Assembly (NCBI GenBank): GCA_003290165.1
Contig: QNQO01000201.1
Coordinates: 496,001-560,000, forward strand
Reading direction: 5' to 3'
DNA: 64,000 nucleotides
From: Berberis thunbergii
Taxonomy: Eukaryota > Streptophyta > Magnoliopsida > Ranunculales > Berberidaceae
A model generated the notes under the pieces. The model ran no database searches, had not been told where the DNA came from, and saw only the letters and a program-made list of their open reading frames with translations. Below, one piece after another: positions 33,105 through 43,835 of this stretch (the first letter of the stretch is position 1; every line of letters begins with the position of its first letter). Both the position numbers and the translations under genes were made by a program.

Positions 33105-33684
33105 CTATCTTCAGTGGTTAATTGCAGATTCCTCCGCTTGATAGGAACCAAAAAGACCTAATTATCTGCTAACCCCTTAAGTTGAAGTAGCCAGAATTGA
33201 CAAACGCATAAAACCAATCCTGCGACCAACCCTTGATGTCATCATTAAGGTTGCCAAAACAAGCAGGTGAACGAAGGAAACAAGTGTGATTGTGTTTCAT
33301 GCTAAACCCCAGCAAAGAATGCAAAATTCCAACAGTTAAAGGGATACCAAAAAGGATGGCCCTGACATACGTGGAAACCATAACCCTCCAACCATTCGGG
33401 CACATCTGAGCAATATGAATACCCAGAATATCTAGATAAGCCTATAACGGCTTCGGAGCTGGAAATCAAAGACCGGCGTAGAACATACGCTAGTAAAGTG
33501 CAATATATCCGTTCCTCGGACGACAAGTGTTGTCATTCTAACGAGGCAGAATGATCTCAAGGTTGGAAGGCAAAGAGTAGTTGGAACAGATGTTATCCAA
33601 GGTAGCCTGAGAAGCCTTATTTGGGGAAAAATGAGCTTCGCAGATAGTAAGTTGGTCACCGTCTAGTAAGTCACCAGCGTACAT
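33105..33684 (-). pseudogene. Element B antisense ORF, N-terminal part
   Basis: On the minus strand it starts MYAGDLLDGDQLTICEAHFS, then PNKASQATLDNICSNYSLPS. After a few stops come LDILGIHIAQMCPNGWRVMV, FSMKHNHTCFLRSPACFGNL and DDIKGWSQDWFYAFVNSGYF. The pattern (an LPxx opening, AQ-x2-PNGWR and a KGW-x4-F-Y element) fits the plant putative gypsy-type transposon domain. The ORF continues at 22449 after removing element C. The 330 bp from 33685 to 34014 hold a spacer and the polypurine tract AAGGGGGGAGCAGT (34001-34014). Confidence 0.7.
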
Positions 33685-34014
33685 CACGAATACGCAAGAA
33701 AATATGGAAATGGCAATACGAAAGAAAATAACCCTAATAGAAAAGATGGTGTAAAGGAGGAAGCAAAATCGTCACGACATCCTTTATGCAATCGAGCAAC
33801 GAAGAGGTTGCTCACGGAGCGACATGTGGGACATAATGATGCGCAAAATTCCAAAAAATATGCTTGAAAATGAACAAACAACGAAGTAATCGAATGATTG
33901 ACCAATCAAAAGTTATTAACAACATTAAATTCAGTGCAAAGGTGCGATTGAGATTCCAACCGTCACACAGTAGGTGGATACATAAACATACCCACTAACT
34001 AAGGGGGGAGCAGT

Positions 34015-34579
34015 TGATGATACATCAAAATAAACCAATCATCACGGCCATACACGTGGCAGATAACATCTATCACAAGGATATAGTGTTTAATTTATTG
34101 AGCCCGCTCATAAACCAAAAAAGAATGAAGCCAATCACAGAGGCCCAGACGGGGTTCACCAGTGAGAAGACATAAACAAAGCCCGAATCCAGGCCCGAAC
34201 AAATTAGAGACCGAATCCAAACCCAACAAGAGTTTTCTCACAAAGAAGAGGAACATTGCACCAAAAAGAGTTGTGGAGGGAGCTACGCCTCCACGGATGC
34301 ATTTCCATTAAGGAGGAGATTGTTACAAGAAACATCTCCTTTTGTTGCGCCTCACATGCTTAAGTCACACGAAGAATTAACCTCGACCGTTATAAAAGGT
34401 AAGGGAACATTTGACACAGGTATTCAACTTTAACTAAGTTTTGTCCATTTTTTCATTCTTCAAACAGAGTTGCTGACTTAAGCATCGGAGTGCCTTCGGC
34501 CACCAAAAAGGTGGTCTTTGGTAGTCTAACATTTATTTTGCAGGTCAAACTCACAGGAGGACAATTTTTGGACACATCA
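34015..34579 (+). repeat. 3' LTR of element B
   Basis: It is 565 bp and complete, starting TGATGATACATCAAAATAAA and ending GACACATCA, followed by the ACGAC duplication. TATAAAAG is at 34391-34398. It aligns with the 5' LTR at 16973 with many scattered differences and an extra block, AATTAGAGACCGAATCC, near 34201. Confidence 0.9.
34500..34514 (+). promoter_or_regulatory. Conserved LTR hairpin, element B 3' LTR copy
   Basis: CCACC-AAAAA-GGTGG, preceded by AGCATCGGAGTGCCTTCGG. This is the closest match to N1's context. Confidence 0.6.
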
Positions 34580-34584
34580 ACGAC

Positions 34585-36804
34585 CATCAACAACCCTTTT
34601 CCAGTTTGCTGCATTTGCAATCTTCAATTTATCAATGACTACGACAAGCTCATTCTTGATTGACATAAGTTCACCTTCAACAACGGCGAGCCTTGCGGAA
34701 ACTACAGACTTAGTACTAGCAAGTTCAATAGTCAATTGTACCATTCGTTCTTCAGCAGCCTTTAGACTGACAAATTGCTCAACAGCAGAACGCATGGCCT
34801 CGTCATGACCAGCTCTTTCACTAGACAACTCCTTTTCAATAGAATTCAATCAATCGTGAAGTTTATTCAACTCCCTTTCTGAAGCCTTAAGTTCAGAAGC
34901 AAACTTGTTCCAATTAGCCTCTGTTTCCTTCAATGAAACTTGAGCAGTCTCAACTGCCTTCTTATGTTTCACACACTGCTCTTTTAGCAGATTGAATTGA
35001 TGGATGACGTGAGAAAGAACCAAAGCTCGCCCTGCCATCTTCCTCTCAACGAGTGCCACCTAATCGCGCAACCTTATAATCTGACCCCATGCCACCAACA
35101 TAAATGAGGTGATTCATTCCCTCCATGATTTTCTTAAGACCTTCATCAAGGTGACTACCAGGCGGATGCACGGGAATAAGAGTTCTCTCAACTAACCACA
35201 TGTTCCATTCGACAATGAGATTACACGTGTTATCCTACACGTTAATATCAGAGAACCATTTGAACTTCCCATCCGATTTGATACAAATCTCTTCAGGGTT
35301 GGGCTCCTTCCAACCCACTCGTGGATGAAGAATAGTGGGATTAGGAAGAACTGAAGTTCCACCCCCAGAAGCAAAATGAACAGTCAGATTGGCAGTAATG
35401 ACAAAAGTACCACTCTTGCAATTCTTCTTAAAAGCAACAGTAGTAGGATGAGCGGGAGAAGAACTTTGATGAGCAGGAAGAGAAGTAGGCAAATCCAATG
35501 TGCCAACAACAATGAAGAAAGGAAGGGACTTAACACTCTGACCACAAGCAACGTCCTGATTGTCCAACATAGGGTCGAACTTGAAATCAACTACGATCTT
35601 CGTGCTATTCAAATTTTTAGACCGCTCGATAGCAAACTAAACATCTTATTATCGATGACATGAGGTCATCATTAGACAACTTGGGGAAATCAGGCACCCC
35701 ATGCGAAGAGATGAGGTTCTTCTCACTTGAGTCCAAAAGATGAAACACCTCCCTTTTCTCATCTCTAGAGCTTGATTTATCTCCTCAGCCTCTCGAGCAG
35801 CAAAGTGAGTATATTCTCCTTCACTTTCCTATAAGACCTCGGACGAGGAGGAATCCGAGTAGCACCATGAACTAAAGCAGCAAATCGTTTCTTTTTGGGA
35901 TACTGCTAGGGCTGATCGCCAGTTGCTTCGAAGGACTGGCAAGCCTAGGAATAAGTTTCCTTTTTCTAATGCTTGAGCCAACACCACCAATAGTAATAGG
36001 ATCATCAAGATTCGTAAGCCTCCTAACAGACCTCACTTCCCTATCAATGCTAACATCACCAACACCAACCAGAGGAGTATGCTCATGCCCATCGTCAGAA
36101 AGATGACACTGCCAGCAAGAACAACAGTAACCTCGATAACTTGAGCCTCAGTAAGCGCTGAACGCTCCGCCTCATTCATAATGTATGTCACTATGCTCAA
36201 CAACATCCATAGCAAGGAAAACCTCTACTGAGACTCGAGGAAGCTTACAAACCGATCACAGAACTCTTGCTCCTTCGTAGTCAAGTACAATTAATTCCAC
36301 TTGGGTTCCCGAAACGACCACATAATATGCCGATTTCGTAACTTGAAATAGCAAGAACTAATAGACGCATAAAACTAGAACCTCAACCAGCCCCTTTAAT
36401 CATCCTTAAGTTTCCTAAACAAATAGGAGAGCGGGGATAGCAAATACGGTTATTCCTTGCATTAAACCCGCCACAAAATGCAAAACCTTGATATTCATAG
36501 GAATCCCAAATGGACCTTCCAGCCGTTAGGATCCATTTGAGCAGGAGCAATGCTCAAGAAGTCCAAATACTCCCAAAAGATCTCTTGAACATGAAGCTAA
36601 GGGTTGATTGAAACATACCAGAGTACATGCAATGTAGCCAGGCCTTTGATGACAAAGATTGTCATCATCTCCATGCAAGATGATCTTGAGGTCAGCCGAC
36701 AATGAGTAATCATAGCAAACAATATCCAGAGTCACCTACTTGGGCAAAAAGAAAGCCTCACAAGTATCGAGCGCTTCACCACTTAGAATCCTGAGGGCAG
36801 ACAT
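34585..36804 (-). pseudogene. Element A antisense ORF, N-terminal and central parts
   Basis: On the minus strand it starts MSALRILSGEALDTCEAFFL at 36804, followed by stops and by ASCSRDLLGVFGLLEHCSCS. A central basic segment (SSIRKRKLIPRLASPSKQLA) matches the one in element B. The end is an open, strongly coiled-coil stretch (35059-34577): VIHQFNLLKEQCVKHKKAVE, then LKETEANWNKFASELKASER and ELASTKSVVSARLAVVEGEL. It stops at NWKRVVDG, where element B is inserted, and resumes at 16967. The start is chosen by matching element B's LLDGDQLTICEAHF. Confidence 0.7.
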
Positions 36805-37124
36805 TGTGAAAAGACGAAAACAAAGAAAAAGAGAAAAAATAAAGTCTGGTAATGAAGATAACGTAAAGAAATAAATACAGCTCTCACGCCCTTTTTTATA
36901 GGGTAGAGCAAAGAAAATACCACTAATGGGAAGATGTGCGAGATACGATGGTTGCACGAAATTCCAAAAATCATGTCGAAACAAACAGGCGAATGAGACA
37001 TTGGAGTAACAAACGTAGTAGCAGCTGTCAACAACATTAAATGCAATGCAATGCTGAAATCGAAAACCAACCGTCGTAGAGTTAATGGCCAAGTAAGCAT
37101 GTCTACTAACTAAGAGGGAGTAGC

Positions 37125-37639
37125 TGATGATGCATCAAATAAGACTATCATCACGACCGTACACATGGCGAATATCACTTATCATGAGGGCCAAGTATTG
37201 GCCGACTTGCAAGGCCCAAAAAGGCGGACAAGCCCAAAAGGGCCCTTCAGAACAGATCAGAGTCAGAAGCCCAAATCCAGGCCCAACAAATCTCTCCCTT
37301 AAAGAGGAGAAACGTTACGAAGGAAACAAGTCATGGCAAGAATTACTCCCTCCAGGATGCATCTCCATAAAAGAAGAAAGTATTACAGAGAACGTCTCCC
37401 CTCGTAAAGCCTCACATGCTTAAATTGCGCAGAGAATTAATAAATACCACTAAATAAGGTAAAGGGAACATTCGACAAAAATATGCAAGTTTAATTTAAC
37501 TCTGTCTAAATTAATCTCTTTCCTACATATTTACTAATTTAAGCATCTAAAAGCCTTTGGCCACCAAAAAGGTGGTATTTTGCAATCTAACCCTTATTTT
37601 GCAAGTCGAATTTCTAGGTGACTAGATTTGGACGCATCA
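37125..37639 (+). repeat. 3' LTR of element A
   Basis: It begins TGATGATGCATCAAATAAG after a polypurine tract (AAGAGGGAGTAGC) and ends GGACGCATCA, parallel to element B's LTR (TCATCACGACCGTACAC and CCTCACATGCTTAA shared). The matching 5' LTR is missing from the window, so no TSD can be named. Confidence 0.82.
37561..37575 (+). promoter_or_regulatory. Conserved LTR hairpin, element A 3' LTR copy
   Basis: CCACC-AAAAA-GGTGG is preserved although the context before it has drifted to AGCATCTAAAAGCCTTTGG. Confidence 0.6.
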
Positions 37640-37825
37640 GTAATCAACAGAATGGATCTTCTTGTTAAAAGATGAGACCATCCTCTAACGAGCAAACATC
37701 TTATTTGACACTGCAAGTTCATTGGGAGATCGAGCTTTGTGGTGGGTGCATCACGTGTGGCATATCTGCCTTCACGAATCTATGAAAGCAATGATTTCAA
37801 GTTGAAGAGAACATCACGTGTGGCC

Positions 37826-38412
37826 TATCTGCTCAATGGACACTAATTCCATGATACTGGGTTCTCTGTCATCATCTTGTGCACAAATAACTGTGAAACC
37901 CAACCTAACCACGACATAGAAATAACAAACAAATTCAATGTTGGATTTTCCAAAGTAGCAAATGAGCTTTTCGAGAGATGTTTGCCAAATAAGTAGCAAA
38001 TGAGCTTCACATGTGGCAATTATTTGATGTCCACATATTGAATTAACCAGGATGGTCTGAAACTGAATTGTTGGAAACCAGTTATGTCCTAGTTCCAACT
38101 GGTCTGAGACAAGGATCAGGATGAAAATGACATGAACCGGGACAACATTCTTGTCCACCCTAGATATCTCCCAATGAGCTTTGAGCATCCCTTTGTATGC
38201 CACATTTTTTCACCTTTTCAAGGGCCTATGGGGGGCTTTATGGTCAGTCCATTAGGGTTGGTAATCATCTCTTGAAAAGCTCATTTGCTACTTTGGAAAA
38301 TCCGACATCAAATTTGTTTGTTAATTCTATTTCGTGGTTAGGTTGGGTTTCACAGTTATTTGTGCACAAGATGATGACGGAGAACCTAGTATCATGGAAT
38401 TAGTGTCCATTG
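37826..38412. repeat. Inverted repeat (arms about 150 bp) in unassigned DNA
   Basis: The left arm is about 37826-37980 and the right arm about 38264-38412. For example, CACTAATTCCATGATACTGG on the left pairs with the complement of TAGTATCATGGAATTAGTG on the right, and AGCAAATGAGCTTTTCGAGA pairs with TCTTGAAAAGCTCATTTGCT. Only a few mismatches are seen per arm, with a spacer of about 285 bp. ORFs from both strands across it are mirror images of one another. The rest of 37640-38947 shows no gene. Confidence 0.8.
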
Positions 38413-39262
38413 ATTGTCTCCGCATCTACAGAAGGTCAAAACTGAAAATTCCCCATAAATAGCCAAAGCAATGTAATCATCGTAGTTTGTTGGTGATGAT
38501 GATAACACAATCTTTGTATCATCATGTCTCACATAGATTTCCAAGGCACTAATCAATCTCCATTACAACGAGTAGGGACTAGATACTCTCACCAACTCTA
38601 TCAAGTTGGTAATCCAACACATTTGAGAAAGTTGTAATGGGTGGAAGTTAGAAACTTTATTCAGCAGTAGATTTATGAGATAAATGGAGGGATACTTACC
38701 AACAACAATTAGTCAACCATGAGAACAACCTCTAAAGAAAAACTTGTCTACACCTTCCTCCGCTTCTTTTACCTTTGGTAGGTCCGAAGGTTGTACCTTT
38801 GATCAAAAATATTGAAAAATCCGCGGCTTTGATTGTTGTCTTCTTAACGAAGGAAGAGGATAGAAGGGTGACCGATATGTAAGGGTTTTAGCTTTTTAGG
38901 GAGGAACGATCTCCAAGCGACGTGGACTGCACGAAATCTCACATAATAAGTGTGTGAATCAATACTTGACAGTTCACCTTTGACACCTTGGAGGGTTTTT
39001 GAGTTCCACCTACTAGTGTCCTCAACCCTAACCCTATGTTATTTCCTCCCTTCCAAATTCATATACAACAACTATCTCCCCAGATTACATTTTCTATAAC
39101 TGTTTCTCTCTTGTGTTTTTTAGTTTTGTAGGTCTTGGGCTACATACTTTCCTCCTTCATCAACAACAGCCCCATTCACTCTTACCACCATTACCAATAC
39201 CTATTCATCATTTCATCTCTTAATTACCCGCTGCAACCACATCAAATCGCCACCCACCAAGA

Positions 39263-40429
39263 ATGGAAAACCGTACCACCGCAATCACACAACACAAATC
39301 CCTCCATGATCTTCAAGAGATTTTTCTACCATCCTCAATCATGAGCATTTGGGAGGTTTGCAAGATGCAACACTTCTACAAATACCCACAAGCACCAGTC
39401 TTTTTAGCCACGCATTCCAAGCTCACTTATGCTACCATTACCTTCAAATGCGCTCGGAAAGCTAACAAAATCACAACAATTCCTACCAAGCCCAAACTCA
39501 ACCAATCTCCATCCCTATTCCCACCACCACTTTGAATTACATTCAATCCACTACTTTGCTTTCACAACGTCCACACTACCCCACCTGCAATGGAACAAAA
39601 ATCATACCCCCACCAGTTGTTATTATCTGGAAGTTCATAATACATTTCAAACTGAATTGATGATCCATCAACTGAAAATACAACTGGCAAAAAACCTCAC
39701 CTTACCTACTCCCTTATTTGCACCAAAAACAAAGTAATCCCTTGGACGATCCGGAACTCAGGGCGATTGCAAAATTCTACCACCACCAGCAAATCCGTAA
39801 GGAAACCTTTGCAATGCGATGGCACTGCAATGGGGAAACAAACATCATTTTTACATAGAACACTGCCTAAAGACCTAAATCACAGTCACTGTTATTACCT
39901 AATCCAGTTTACTCACGCCGAGGATATGAAAAAGGCAATAAGAGAAGGCCCTTGGTCCTTGTTTGGTTGGCTGATATCCATCAAGCAATGGGAACCATAG
40001 TATCATCAAATCAATTTCGATCGAATCCCGGTTTGGGTTCAGATTCATGAATTTCCAATCCAAAAACTCACCTTATAGGACATACAGATACTTGCCTCTT
40101 GTTTGGGATCTTTCATGGAAGCTGATCTGAACTCCCTGCAAGACCTCTCCATTCCGTACATTCGGTTCAAAATATGGTTAGATACGACCACACCTCTGCC
40201 TTATAAGATGGAGACGGACTTTGGGATGCTCCGGGGATGTGTATTCCTGATTCGTTTCTTCTACGAGCATGTCCCACTGTTATGCTTCTGCTGTGGAATG
40301 ATCGGACACACCTTTACGGAAGCTTGCCCCATGTTTAGTTCTGCAACTGAGAAATTCAAGGAATTAAATCCGGGGAAAACATCAAAGCTATTGCCTTACC
40401 TTTTCATAAAAATTCAAGGATCAAAGTAA
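39263..40429 (+). pseudogene. LINE ORF1 (gag-like, DUF4283 and zinc knuckle)
   Basis: The reading begins MENRTTAITQHKSLHDLQEI. The middle part has CYYLIQFTHAEDMKKAIREG and PWSLFGWLISIKQWEP, then VWVQIHEFPIQKL, as in the DUF4283 domain of plant LINEs and related proteins. The end is FYEHVPLLCFCCGMIGHTFT plus EACP (about 40255-40330), a CCHC zinc knuckle. Stops at about 39537, 39998 and 40078 break it. The protein would bind LINE RNA. The start is provisional because the 5' part is frameshifted. Confidence 0.8.
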
Positions 40430-43400
40430 GAGCAGAGAGGATCTCTAGCCGTCTGCCAGTGGTGAATGATCACCATGCTCCTAGGTTTTGCCAACAACCT
40501 TTGCGCCATCTTGAGCACTCGGAGCCGGTCGACACCTCGAATCATCCTACTGGATCAGAGATGATCAAGGATTCTGTTAGCCCCAATCGGTCAGATCAGT
40601 CGAATCGACATGCGTATCTAAACTCTCAAACTCTTCTGCAACTTCCATCTATCTCAAACTTTTTGCCAAATCTTCCGAGTGATGGAATCTCTTCCCAACA
40701 GTCAATAGGGCATGACAAGCTTTAACTCAACATGATCCTCAAGCGGGCACTTACCTTTGATCATCACTGATGATGCCTCGAGAACACCAACACTCAGTTC
40801 AACCTAGAAATCTCAACTTCTTCTCCTCAGACACAATCAAAATTCCCTTTGTTACACAACCTCGCAATGACACAAATAGTCAACCTTCTCCTATCCTCAC
40901 TCATAACCCTCCCTCACCACGACCCAACTCCCCAGACTCCATCATTCCAACCTCCCATAATATCCCATCGCCCACCTCAGCTCTCTCATATTTACAACAC
41001 AACAACAATACTCAATCAACCCTAACCCTATCACTCACCCTCACTTCAAATTATCCCACACAAAAGTACACCTCAGCCCAGCCCAAATGGACCGAAGCCC
41101 ATAGTCAATTAAGTATTTTCAACCGGACCCAACTTGTTACTATATCCCAATCCATTAGCATGGTAAACCCAAGCCCAAGCCTTATTTTTCAATCTCTTTT
41201 GGGTCCGTCTTCAACAACTGGGCCTTCTTCTGTTACAAATGAGTTGGTTCCTACAAACCCAAGATCCTCCCAAATCATGTTGGATCAAACTCAGACACAA
41301 GTAGGGGTGGGCAAACGGGTCGAGGATCCGCGGGTTCAAACCGAACCGAATCGTTTTGAGCAAAACGGTCCGGATTTTAATTTTGAATTTCTTGATACGG
41401 TTCGGATCGGTTCGGATCCGTTATAAAACGGTCCGGTCCCGGTTTCTGTTTTTTAAAACGAAACGGTCCGGGTTGAACCCGTCCGGACCGTTTCAAATCG
41501 AATTTACTATATAAACCTAAATCAAACCCTAAACCTAAAAAACCTAAATCTAAATCCTCTCCTCTCTGTCTCTCGACTCTCTCCTCTCTCAGTCTTTCTG
41601 TCTCTCGAGTCTCGACTCTCTCCTCTCTTTGAAGTTTGTATCGAAAGGGGAAGGAGATCTCCCTCTCCTCTCTCTGTTCTCTGTCTCGAGAAGGGGAAGG
41701 AGGTGTCGAGAAGCTCTGTCTCTGTGTCGAGAAGGAGAGAATAAGGGAGTCTGGAGTAGATGAAGTACTCTACCAAATGCTTCTGCCAAACGTTAGCACC
41801 ATACCCAGCCACCGCCTTGGTAACACACAGACCTCTCCTTATCTAATGGGAGAAATACAGAAGAGAGGCTCAGAGCTCGCTGAACTCTGATTTGTACCAA
41901 ACAGAGCCTTTCAAGGACCTGCAGGAACCTTAAAGTGAGAAGGATTCTCCACTTCTGTGTGTGCTTGAGCTGCCCCTGAACCAAGCATCACATTAGGTTG
42001 TGTATTCTCTTCCTGGAGAATCATCGTTCCTCGGCTGGATCTGCACCTTGGCTCGCTGACATCCGGCTGGATCTGTTTACCTTTGCTGGCTGCTCTCCGC
42101 CTACTGCTCTCTGCTGTCTTTAGTTGGTGTTTGTTTCTCACCTTTAAGAATGATACTTAAAACCTGAATATTACCAGCGACCATAACAAGACGTATGGCT
42201 AGTCTATTTCATCTCTCTTCTCTCGTTTTTCTGTCTTCTCTCCTCATTTTTTACCAGCAATCATTACTAGATAGGTCATCAATTCATTTGAAGATTGAGC
42301 AAAAGATACAATAACAAAATTTTGATTGCCTTGCTTAGAGAGTCAATCTGCTTCTCGGAACATTTTCTGAAGCTTGATGGTAATATTCTGACTTTCTGAG
42401 TATTGGTTGGCTCTCAGAGCCAATCCCCATATCTAATGTTCACTTCTTGGGAGGGGTAACCTAAAGAGTAAAGGTTAGAGTCAAGTGACTTGGTATTATG
42501 TATGGGCGTAGTTAGTGCAAATCATTGAATGCTGAGTGAAGGTGCCAAAGATAAGAGGCCTACCATTGGATTGGTGTCCATAGACTGGGCTGATGAGGAT
42601 GTTGACTTTGTAAGTGTGGTGAATTGTTGTGATTCTTGTTTAGAAATTAGTTTTCCGCTCCTTAGCTGCTTGAAGTTTTGAGGAGTATTGGCTGGTTCTT
42701 AACAACTATTAGTTAGAAAAGAAGTTTTTTGTTGTTATTGTTTAGACTAGAGTTATTTACTTCATGGACCTCAAGCATGGTTAAAAAGCACAAAGCATGG
42801 TTATTTACCAAACAGAGCCTTTCAAGAAGAGGATGAGCAGAAGAAAAGGTAGAGTTGTCTCTCTCTCGGTCTCTGTCTCGAAAATTTTCATAAATGGGTG
42901 TGGAACCGTTTGGAACCGTGGAACCGAACCGTTTAGAACGGTTCGGTTCCAATTATCAAAATGAAGGGATCCGGACCGGACCGGATCCGTTAAAATGTAA
43001 ACGGTTCGAGTCAGGTTCCTTCAAATTTGGAACCGATCCGGACCGTGCCCACCCCTAGACACAAGTGCTCGCCGCCTACACACACCAGATGATGCAGCTG
43101 ACAAACCAATACCCATAAATCTTCCCTCTCTCAGAAGTCAATCTTCTTCCTGCAACAATTGAGAGGCACCAATGGAACATGCTCCATAGTCTAGCAGATA
43201 TCAATCAGTTCGAGATTCCATAGTCTACTGGGACTATGGTAGAGAAATCTCAAACTAATAAAATCCAATCTCAACACCATAGCGACATTACAGGAGTTCT
43301 TAAAGACGCCCCAACTGATCAAAGCTTAGTGAATCAGTTTTGCCTGCAAGATATAGATTATACAACGTAATTTTTTCAAGAAGAAACTCAAGTACAAGAG

Positions 43401-43835
43401 CATAATGTGTTACTACAAAGAAAATTTGATCAAGGTGAGCGCGATTGGAAGGAACTGAGGGAAATTTTATACAGGGAGCACAACTACAACTGAACCAAAA
43501 AGTGCAACTTCTCTCTTATAGTTCTACATCACCAATGGTGCACTCAAATCCTATTATCTCATTCCTGGATGGAGAGAACGACAAAGGAAAAAAGAGAATA
43601 AAGAAGCGACAACCTAAGATCCCAAGGGCAGGCAACAAGATTCATTTGGGAAAAAGAAAGTCAGAAGGAAACATTACAGAAGTATCACAGATTATGGCAC
43701 AACCCAGTAAGAAGGTGAAGTCCCATCGTCGAGTGGGTTTAAAAAAGCCATCTCTTGGAACTACCTGGAGGAACGAACAATACCTTAGGATGATGCCTCC
43801 AGGAGACAATCTCAAGGTGTGCACTACATAGCAGG
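40430..43835 (+). other. LINE ORF1 tail / inter-ORF region, interrupted by a hAT-like element
   Basis: The parts outside the insertion (40430-41301 and 43058-43835) read as Pro-, Ser- and Asn-rich low-complexity protein (for example NPPSPRPNSPDS) and then a basic stretch, GKRKSEGN and SKKVKSHRRVGLKKP. These are usual for the C-terminal half of plant L1 ORF1 products. They are open over 218 and 128 codons, but I could not assign a domain. Confidence 0.55.
41302..43057 (+). mobile_element. 1756-bp hAT-like non-autonomous element in the LINE
   Basis: The terminal repeat is TAGGGGTGGGCA / TGCCCACCCCTA, perfect over 12 bp. The flanking duplication GACACAAG is perfect over 8 bp (41294-41301 and 43058-43065). 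Sub-terminal sequence is rich in GGATCCG, GGTCCGG and GGTTCGG motifs in both orientations. The interior has CT-rich simple sequence (41540-41760 and 42855-42890) and no transposase ORF. It is larger than a MITE but still lacks coding capacity. Confidence 0.93.

Larger units (their letters stand above)
16973..34579 (+). mobile_element. Element B: Tat-type LTR retrotransposon with gag and antisense ORF but no pol, split by element C
   Basis: The LTR starts at 16973 (TGATGATACATC) and the 3' LTR ends at 34579 (CATCA). The flanking 5-bp duplication ACGAC is at 16968-16972 and 34580-34584, inside A's antisense ORF. After removing C (22455-33099) the element is about 7.0 kb. It has gag, a spacer with tandem repeats, and a long antisense ORF. 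No protease, RT, RNase H or integrase was found. Its LTRs resemble A's 3' LTR, so an A-like element may have supplied the enzymes. Confidence 0.88.
2521..37639 (+). mobile_element. Element A: Tat-lineage Ty3/gypsy retrotransposon, 5'-truncated, hosting nested insertions
   Basis: A's own parts lie at 2521-3844, 13203-15465, 16030-16972 and 34580-37639. Joined across its three insertions (N1, a hAT-like element and B), these leave about 7.6 kb. The order is protease tail, RT, RNase H, a second RNase H, integrase, a spacer, a long antisense ORF and the 3' LTR. Dual RNase H and an antisense ORF before the 3' LTR are known marks of the Tat lineage. The 5' LTR and gag are missing. Interrupted domains resume at the matching residue after each insertion, which confirms the nesting. 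Confidence 0.85.

Noticed and set aside
37814..38403. Two coding genes facing each other
   Set aside because: The ORFs are mirror images made by one inverted repeat; neither has a known motif.
41522..41812. Arg-, Ser- and Glu-rich minus-strand ORF in the hAT-like element
   Set aside because: It comes from CT-rich simple sequence; no transposase or known domain.
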